From NCBI GenBank assembly GCA_023433265.1, contig JAEZDR010000101.1:1-29356 (forward strand): a stretch of DNA of 29,356 nucleotides, read 5' to 3'. The DNA is from Bacteroidota bacterium (GTDB taxonomy: Bacteria > Bacteroidota > Bacteroidia > Chitinophagales > Chitinophagaceae). The position numbers and the translations under genes were made by a program. Below the pieces are notes generated by a model. It had not been told where the DNA came from. It searched no databases and was given only the letters and a program-made list of their open reading frames with translations. Numbering within the stretch: position 1 is the stretch's first letter; each line of letters begins with the position of its first letter. Of this stretch, positions 24,846 to 29,356 are shown piece by piece.

Positions 24846-25616
24846 ATGCAATTGAACTTCTCAAAATACCAGGGAACAGGTAACGACTTTGTTATAATTG
24901 ACAATCGGGAAGAGAAATTATTTCTCACCACGAACCAGGTAGCTTTGTTATGTGACAGGCGTTTTGGAATAGGCGCAGACGGCTTAATGCTTTTGGAAAA
25001 ACACGATGGATTTGATTTCAAAATGGTTTACTATAACTCCGATGGAAGAGAAAGCAGCATGTGTGGGAACGGAGGACGGTGTCTTGTAAAATTTGCCTAT
25101 GACATGGGGACCAGAAAGGAGAAATATCATTTCCTGGCGGTAGACGGTCCTCATGAAGCTACGTTAAACGGTGATGAAGGGGTAAGATTAAAGATGAAGG
25201 ATGTGTCAGAAATAGAACAGATCGGGCCAAACTTCGTCATTGATACGGGTTCCCCTCATTTTGTGTTATTCGCTGGAGAAATTGAACGCGCGGATATCGT
25301 AACACAGGCAAAAGCCATTCGATTCAACGAGAGATTTGCAGAAAAAGGTATCAATGTAAACTTCGTGGAAAAAAGAACCGATGATATTTTTGTGAGAACC
25401 TATGAAAGGGGCGTTGAAGCAGAGACGTTGAGTTGCGGAACCGGCGTAACAGCCAGCGCAATCGCTGCCGTTACAACAGACGGCAGGCACCATATAAAGG
25501 TAAGCACGCCGGGTGGCAAACTTTCGGTATTTTTCGTTCGGCACGCTGGAAAGTATGATGATATCTGGCTTTGCGGCCCAGCAGAGAAAGTGTTTGACGG
25601 AGTTATCATCCTATAA
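24846..25616 (+). CDS. dapF: Diaminopimelate epimerase
   Basis: This 256-residue enzyme converts LL-diaminopimelate to the meso form for lysine and peptidoglycan synthesis. The N terminus has KYQGTGNDFV, and YNSDGRESSMCGNGGRC holds the first catalytic Cys (C73). ETLSCGTGVTASA holds the second (C197). These two Cys form the typical pair of base/acid residues. EVERGVEAET-like ERGVEAET precedes the second motif. The length fits the family. It follows the nucleoside phosphorylase by 14 bases and is cytoplasmic. Confidence 0.95.
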   Translation: MQLNFSKYQGTGNDFVIIDNREEKLFLTTNQVALLCDRRFGIGADGLMLLEKHDGFDFKMVYYNSDGRESSMCGNGGRCLVKFAYDMGTRKEKYHFLAVDGPHEATLNGDEGVRLKMKDVSEIEQIGPNFVIDTGSPHFVLFAGEIERADIVTQAKAIRFNERFAEKGINVNFVEKRTDDIFVRTYERGVEAETLSCGTGVTASAIAAVTTDGRHHIKVSTPGGKLSVFFVRHAGKYDDIWLCGPAEKVFDGVIIL

Positions 25617-25682
25617 ACGGCATCATTTTCAAGTATTAATATCAACTAACTTCGCTGCGCTTTAGCTTAATAGTGGCTTACA

Positions 25683-26621
25683 ATGATTCAGTATTTCAAA
25701 AATATCAACAACAACACCCATGAAATTGAAAAGCCTGATTCAGGCGCATGGGTGAATGTTGTTCCGCCACTAAAAGAAGAAGAGTTTGTAGAACTGAGCG
25801 AAAGTCTGGAAATACCCATTGAATTTTTACGTGATTCACTTGACATTGACGAAAGGCCCCGTTTTGAACTGGAAGACAATGTGAAGTTCATAGTAATAAA
25901 AACACCGGCTGAAAACAATTCGTTTAATGACAGCGATGCCTATTACATCACGATTCCCATATGCATAATCCTTACCCACAACCAAATTGTTACAGTAAAT
26001 TCCTTTGATAACGGAGCTATCAAAAAATTCCTGAATAGTTTCCAGAAACGCCATCCCGATAAAAAAAGCATGATGGTGCTGAAAATCTTCGAAAAGATTG
26101 TTCACAACTTCATGGAATACCTGAAGGAGATAAATCACCGGCGTAATCTTTACGAGCAAAAACTTTACGACAGCAATCGAAACGAAGAACTGCTTCACTT
26201 GATGCGGATTCAGAAAAGCCTGGTTTACTTCGTAACCGCGTTGAGAAGCAACGAACTTGTGATGATGAAGTTGGCGAGAACGAATTTTCTTAGCCTCAAC
26301 GAGGAGGAAAGAGAATTCCTCGAAGACCTTATTGTTGATACCAGCCAGGCCCTTGAAATGGCGAATATTTACACTACTATCCTTAGCAGCACGATGGATG
26401 CGTTTGCCAGCATTATCAGTAATAATCTGAACAATGTAATGAAACGCCTCACCTCCATCACCATCATATTATCACTCCCCATCCTCGTTACCAGTATCTA
26501 TGGCATGAACGTTAAAATACCTTATGCTGATCAGCCACACGCTTTCTATACTCCTGTCATTCTATCTATCATCATCTCCGTTATCATTGGCGGATATTTC
26601 ATGAAAAGAAAGTGGTTTTAA
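25683..26621 (+). CDS. corA: CorA-type magnesium/divalent cation transporter
   Basis: This 312-residue protein has the CorA plan: a large N-terminal cytoplasmic domain with long helices (about 130-250), then two C-terminal membrane helices. Helix 1 (ITIILSLPILVTSI) ends in the signature YGMN (G274-M275-N276), followed by a short loop and helix 2 (PVILSIIISVIIGGYF) with a basic end (MKRKWF). The GMN motif forms the ion selectivity site in this family of pentameric channels. The exact ion (Mg, Co, Ni or Zn) cannot be fixed from sequence. It is 66 bases after dapF and four before the NUDIX gene. Confidence 0.92.
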   Translation: MIQYFKNINNNTHEIEKPDSGAWVNVVPPLKEEEFVELSESLEIPIEFLRDSLDIDERPRFELEDNVKFIVIKTPAENNSFNDSDAYYITIPICIILTHNQIVTVNSFDNGAIKKFLNSFQKRHPDKKSMMVLKIFEKIVHNFMEYLKEINHRRNLYEQKLYDSNRNEELLHLMRIQKSLVYFVTALRSNELVMMKLARTNFLSLNEEEREFLEDLIVDTSQALEMANIYTTILSSTMDAFASIISNNLNNVMKRLTSITIILSLPILVTSIYGMNVKIPYADQPHAFYTPVILSIIISVIIGGYFMKRKWF

Positions 26622-26624
26622 TCT

Positions 26625-27083
26625 ATGAAGTTTGTAATTAGGGTATACGGCTTATTAATAGACGAAAATTGCCGCGTACTGGTAAGCGATGAGAAAATCA
26701 AAGGGAAGTATTATACAAAATTTCCCGGTGGTGGACTTGAATTTGGAGAAGGCACAATTGAATGCCTGGTTCGGGAGTTTCAGGAAGAGACCGGGTTAAC
26801 CATTACTGTAGGTAAGCATTTTTATACAACCGATTTTTACCAACAGTCTGCCTTCAACCCCGCCCATCAAATCGTTTCAATTTACTACTTCGTAAACGCG
26901 AATGATATAGCTACTTTGAAAACAACTGACTCCAAAAACAGTTTTTCGGCAGAACAAATCGCTAATCAAGCTGATTGTGAAGTATTTCGTTGGGTTCCAC
27001 TTAAGGAGATAACAGCAGAAGATGTTTCCCTTCCAATAGATAAGGTAGTTGCCGGAATGTTGCATGAAAAATATGGAGGTTGA
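26625..27083 (+). CDS. NUDIX hydrolase
   Basis: This 152-residue protein has a full Nudix box G-x5-E-x7-REFQEETGL at residues 36-58 (G36, E42, R50, E51, E54, E55). The N-terminal VRVYGLLID-like strand and a C-terminal FRWVPLKEI segment fit the fold. Such enzymes hydrolyse nucleoside diphosphates linked to another moiety; the substrate is not predictable. It starts three bases after the corA stop, so the two are probably cotranscribed. A terminator follows twelve bases after its stop. Confidence 0.9.
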   Translation: MKFVIRVYGLLIDENCRVLVSDEKIKGKYYTKFPGGGLEFGEGTIECLVREFQEETGLTITVGKHFYTTDFYQQSAFNPAHQIVSIYYFVNANDIATLKTTDSKNSFSAEQIANQADCEVFRWVPLKEITAEDVSLPIDKVVAGMLHEKYGG

Positions 27084-27094
27084 GCAATTGGTAT

Positions 27095-27116
27095 GGGGTT
27101 TAAAACCCCGTTTTTT
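27095..27116 (+). terminator. Rho-independent terminator after the NUDIX gene
   Basis: The arms GGGGTT (27095-27100) and AACCCC (27104-27109) pair around a TAA loop and are followed by GTTTTTT. It closes the corA-NUDIX transcription unit. Confidence 0.85.
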
Positions 27117-27588
27117 GAACAGTTTTTAAGAATGCCAAACTTGCTTAATCAAAGTTTAATTGAGCCTTTTTAACACCCAAAAACGACTGCTTTCGCCTCT
27201 CTTCAATGAGGTTTCCGCAATCGATGCCACAAATATGGAAATATTGGCATAGGCGATCTTTATCAGGGGTAATACACTTCAAATTCATATTACACTTTCT
27301 ATCTCTTTGATAACTAGAAAATAAAGCTTCATCACTTACACATTGGCCTGGTTAAAAGTGATGAAACAGTGCCCCGATTCAGGTGAAACAGCAGTATTTT
27401 AAGCCTATTTAAAACCAGGGTCAGAATTCATCAAAATCAACCCCGCCAAGGCTTTCCGAGGACCTGTTTTACATTTTTTTGTGATGTATAGAGGATTCAG
27501 CCTTCTACCTTCGGGGAAGAATATCCACAGTGAAAGGAACGCAATTCCCCAACTGATTTAAAGAGAAAAAACAAAAAACCTGAATCCT
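27117..27588. other. Long gene-free region upstream of the PL14-like gene
   Basis: There is no ORF of useful length here on either strand. The region holds a perfect 10-bp inverted repeat at 27328-27365, AT-rich stretches, and an A-rich run (GAGAAAAAACAAAAAA) immediately before the 27589 start, probably the ribosome-binding region in a Bacteroidota setting. I could not recognise a convincing -33/-7 promoter pair or any known riboswitch. The length suggests a long 5' leader or regulatory region for the lipoprotein gene. Confidence 0.6.
27328..27365. repeat. Perfect 10-bp inverted repeat upstream of the PL14-like gene
   Basis: TTCATCACTT (27328-27337) and AAGTGATGAA (27356-27365) are exact reverse complements with an 18-base spacer. 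The spacing would suit an operator for a dimeric regulator or an RNA stem-loop. It is 223 bases before the lipoprotein start and lacks a T-run, so it is not a standard terminator. Confidence 0.65.
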
Positions 27589-28512
27589 ATGAAAAACCTA
27601 AGAAACAAACTTACTTCAATCGCCGGCCTGTTCTTCTCAACTATGCTTTTCGTAAGCTGTCAGAAAGAAGCGCTTGTTCCTACTACTATTGAAGACTACA
27701 ATGCTTCAACTACTAATATAGCTCCGTATTCATCAATGAATACTACTTCGGCTTCAACACTTCCTGCAACGACAACGGCGCCTGCATTCAACTTGTCGCT
27801 TAACTGGAATAACTATCCTAATGGCTTGTATACATACCAGAATGCGGTTACCGATTTCAAAAATGTAATCTTCTGGGAAGGTCAATCAAGGACTAAAATC
27901 TATGGTTCTAAGATGTATGCAACGCTTCTCAAAAACTCTCTTGCCGGCCAGGGTGGTGTAATTGCTAACATGGACGTTCCGGATGCGAGCGAATACCAGA
28001 TGACATTCGATATGATGTTCGATCAGAACTTTGATTTTAGCTGGGGTGGTAAAGTTGGTTTCGGATTTATGATCGGAAACGGTTACTCTGGTGGTGCTAA
28101 TGCTACTGATGGTAACGGTGCAAGCATTCGCCTTATGTGGAACAAAACAACATCTGCAGGCCGTACTTTCCTGAAGCCTTACATGTACCACAAAGATCAA
28201 CCAGGTACATGGGGTGACGATAAGGGTAAATCATTTCCTGCAACTGGAAGTATAGCTAAAGGCGTTTGGTACAAAGTTCAGATGTATGTTAAGAGCAACA
28301 CTGGTAGCAATTCAAACGGTCATGTAAGGATTCTCATCAACGGTGTAACGCTTATTGATCAGCCTATGCGTTGGACTACTAACGATTCTAAGAGGCTTAT
28401 AAACAAAATCTCTTTCGAAACTTTCCGCGGTGGTGCTGAAACTTATTGGCAGAGCCCAACCGATGGTTACATTTACTTCGACAACCTGAATGTTCAGGCC
28501 CTGGCGAACTAA
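27589..28512 (+). CDS. Secreted lipoprotein with polysaccharide lyase family 14-like domain
   Basis: This 307-residue protein has a lipoprotein signal peptide ending in LFVSC (lipidated C24) followed by QKE. A Ser/Thr-rich linker runs to about residue 65. The rest resembles the PL14 jelly-roll: FDMMFDQNFDFSWGGKVGFG, GASIRLMWNK, LKPYMYHKDQPGTWGDD, WYKVQMYVKSN, GHVRILINGV, and FETFRGGAETYWQSP with a final YIYFDNLNV. PL14 enzymes cleave uronic-acid polymers such as alginate or glucuronan. It should be surface-exposed or periplasmic. Whether it acts on the polymer made by the nearby locus or on an external glycan is unknown. It has its own terminator. Fold family is fairly clear; catalytic activity is not proven. 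Confidence 0.75.
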   Translation: MKNLRNKLTSIAGLFFSTMLFVSCQKEALVPTTIEDYNASTTNIAPYSSMNTTSASTLPATTTAPAFNLSLNWNNYPNGLYTYQNAVTDFKNVIFWEGQSRTKIYGSKMYATLLKNSLAGQGGVIANMDVPDASEYQMTFDMMFDQNFDFSWGGKVGFGFMIGNGYSGGANATDGNGASIRLMWNKTTSAGRTFLKPYMYHKDQPGTWGDDKGKSFPATGSIAKGVWYKVQMYVKSNTGSNSNGHVRILINGVTLIDQPMRWTTNDSKRLINKISFETFRGGAETYWQSPTDGYIYFDNLNVQALAN

Positions 28513-28576
28513 ATCGTTCACTTGGATAGACTGTCAGGTGTAGGTTTACCGGGCTTTCATCCAGCTAATATTAATG

Positions 28577-28607
28577 CAAAGGCTACTAATGGTAGCCTTT
28601 GTTGTTT
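28577..28607 (+). terminator. Rho-independent terminator after the PL14-like gene
   Basis: The arms CAAAGGCTAC (28577-28586) and GTAGCCTTTG (28592-28601) pair perfectly around a TAATG loop and lead into TTGTTTTC. It lies 64 bases after the stop codon. Confidence 0.8.
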
Positions 28608-28672
28608 TCAACAAGTGTGTATCAACGATATATGATTTATGCCCTTACATTTGGCTTCAAAATACCGGCGGA

Positions 28673-29356
28673 ATGCAAACAGATTTTTTGGTAATTGGCT
28701 CAGGTATAGCTGGACTCACATACGCATTGAAGGCTGCAAAACAGTTTCCTGCTATGACCATTACAGTGCTTACCAAAACACAGGCTGACGAAACAAACAC
28801 CAAGTACGCACAAGGCGGGATAGCAGGTGTTATGGATGAAGAGGGCGATAGCTTCGACCGGCACATTGAAGACACTTTGATTGCGGGTGACGGGCTTTGC
28901 AATGAAAATGTAGTAGAAATAGTAGTAAAAGAAGGGCCTGAACGGATTCGTGAGATTATTGACTATGGGGCACGTTTTGATAAAACTGCCGACGGCGAAT
29001 TTTCACTCGGTCGCGAAGGCGGTCACAGCAGGCACCGGATACTGCATCATAAAGATGTTACAGGTAAAGAGATGGAAAGGGCGCTACTGGACGAAGTGGA
29101 AAAACACCCGAATATTTCTATTCTAAAACATTGTTTTGTACTTGACATCATTACGCAGCACCATCTCGGCTATCTTGTTACTAAGGCTACCCCGGACATA
29201 ACTTGTTATGGTGTTTACGTCATGAATTTGCAAAACCAGCAGATTGAAAAAATACTGAGTAAAATTACTGTCCTTGCCAGTGGTGGTAATGGACAGGCCT
29301 ATAGAACCACCACCAACCCCCGCATTGCAACCGGTGATGGAGTAGCGATGGTATAC
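28673..29356 (+). CDS. nadB: L-aspartate oxidase, N-terminal part (cut by the window edge)
   Basis: The ATG at 28673 opens a frame of 228 codons that runs to the last base without a stop. The N terminus has the FAD-binding loop VIGSGIAGL. TKYAQGGIAGV, the active-site region FSLGREGGHSRHRILHHKD with DVTGKEMERAL, and VLASGGNGQAY follow in the order found in NadB. This flavoenzyme oxidises L-aspartate to iminoaspartate, the first step of de novo NAD synthesis. Fumarate reductase/succinate dehydrogenase flavoproteins are related, but the TKYAQGGIAG and HSRHRILHHKD segments favour NadB. The 3' part lies outside the window. Confidence 0.9.
   Translation, partial: MQTDFLVIGSGIAGLTYALKAAKQFPAMTITVLTKTQADETNTKYAQGGIAGVMDEEGDSFDRHIEDTLIAGDGLCNENVVEIVVKEGPERIREIIDYGARFDKTADGEFSLGREGGHSRHRILHHKDVTGKEMERALLDEVEKHPNISILKHCFVLDIITQHHLGYLVTKATPDITCYGVYVMNLQNQQIEKILSKITVLASGGNGQAYRTTTNPRIATGDGVAMVY

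Overview
The window looks like a chromosomal segment of a Bacteroidota bacterium, probably family Chitinophagaceae. The evidence is the protein style (Bacteroidota-type Wza/Wzc, the exosortase, the PL14-like lipoprotein), a tRNA-Cys without encoded CCA, and moderate-to-low GC. The family-level placement is inference, because there is no marker gene such as 16S rRNA.

Layout. (1) 1-1950: a 14-bp tandem repeat at the left edge, then two tandem paralogous genes (+), each joining a DUF2892-like membrane hairpin to an SRPBCC domain, each followed by a clear terminator. (2) 1952-2537: a small four-helix membrane protein gene and a tRNA-Cys(GCA), both on the minus strand. (3) 2583-22955: an unbroken minus-strand run of 18 genes forming one exopolysaccharide/capsule locus. 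(4) 23191-27083: plus-strand genes for an exosortase-like protein (divergent from wza), a nucleoside phosphorylase, DapF, a CorA-type transporter and a NUDIX hydrolase. (5) 27084-27588: a 505-bp gene-free stretch. (6) 27589-28512: a secreted PL14-like lipoprotein. (7) 28673-end: the first 228 codons of nadB, cut by the window edge.

The polysaccharide locus, in order of transcription, is: Wza-type export lipoprotein, Wzc-type co-polymerase/tyrosine kinase, AsnB-like amidotransferase, GT4, Wzx flippase, Wzy polymerase, second AsnB-like amidotransferase, methyltransferase, GT4, GT4, methyltransferase, aldo/keto reductase, GMC-like flavoprotein, GT2, WcaF-like acetyltransferase, WlbB/WbpD-like N-acetyltransferase, GT2, CpsB-type phosphatase. 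It reads as a Wzx/Wzy-dependent pathway. Five glycosyltransferases build a repeat unit; two acetyltransferases, two methyltransferases, two amidotransferases and a redox pair could decorate it; Wzx flips it, Wzy polymerises it, and Wzc/Wza export it, with CpsB as the phosphatase counterpart of the Wzc kinase. No priming polyprenyl-phosphate sugar transferase and no nucleotide-sugar synthesis genes apart from the one N-acetyltransferase are present, so those steps must be encoded elsewhere.

The most interesting point is the association of an exosortase-type transpeptidase homologue with this Wzx/Wzy locus and its two amidotransferases. It resembles exosortase/EPS pairings known in other bacteria, but no sorting substrate is visible in the window.
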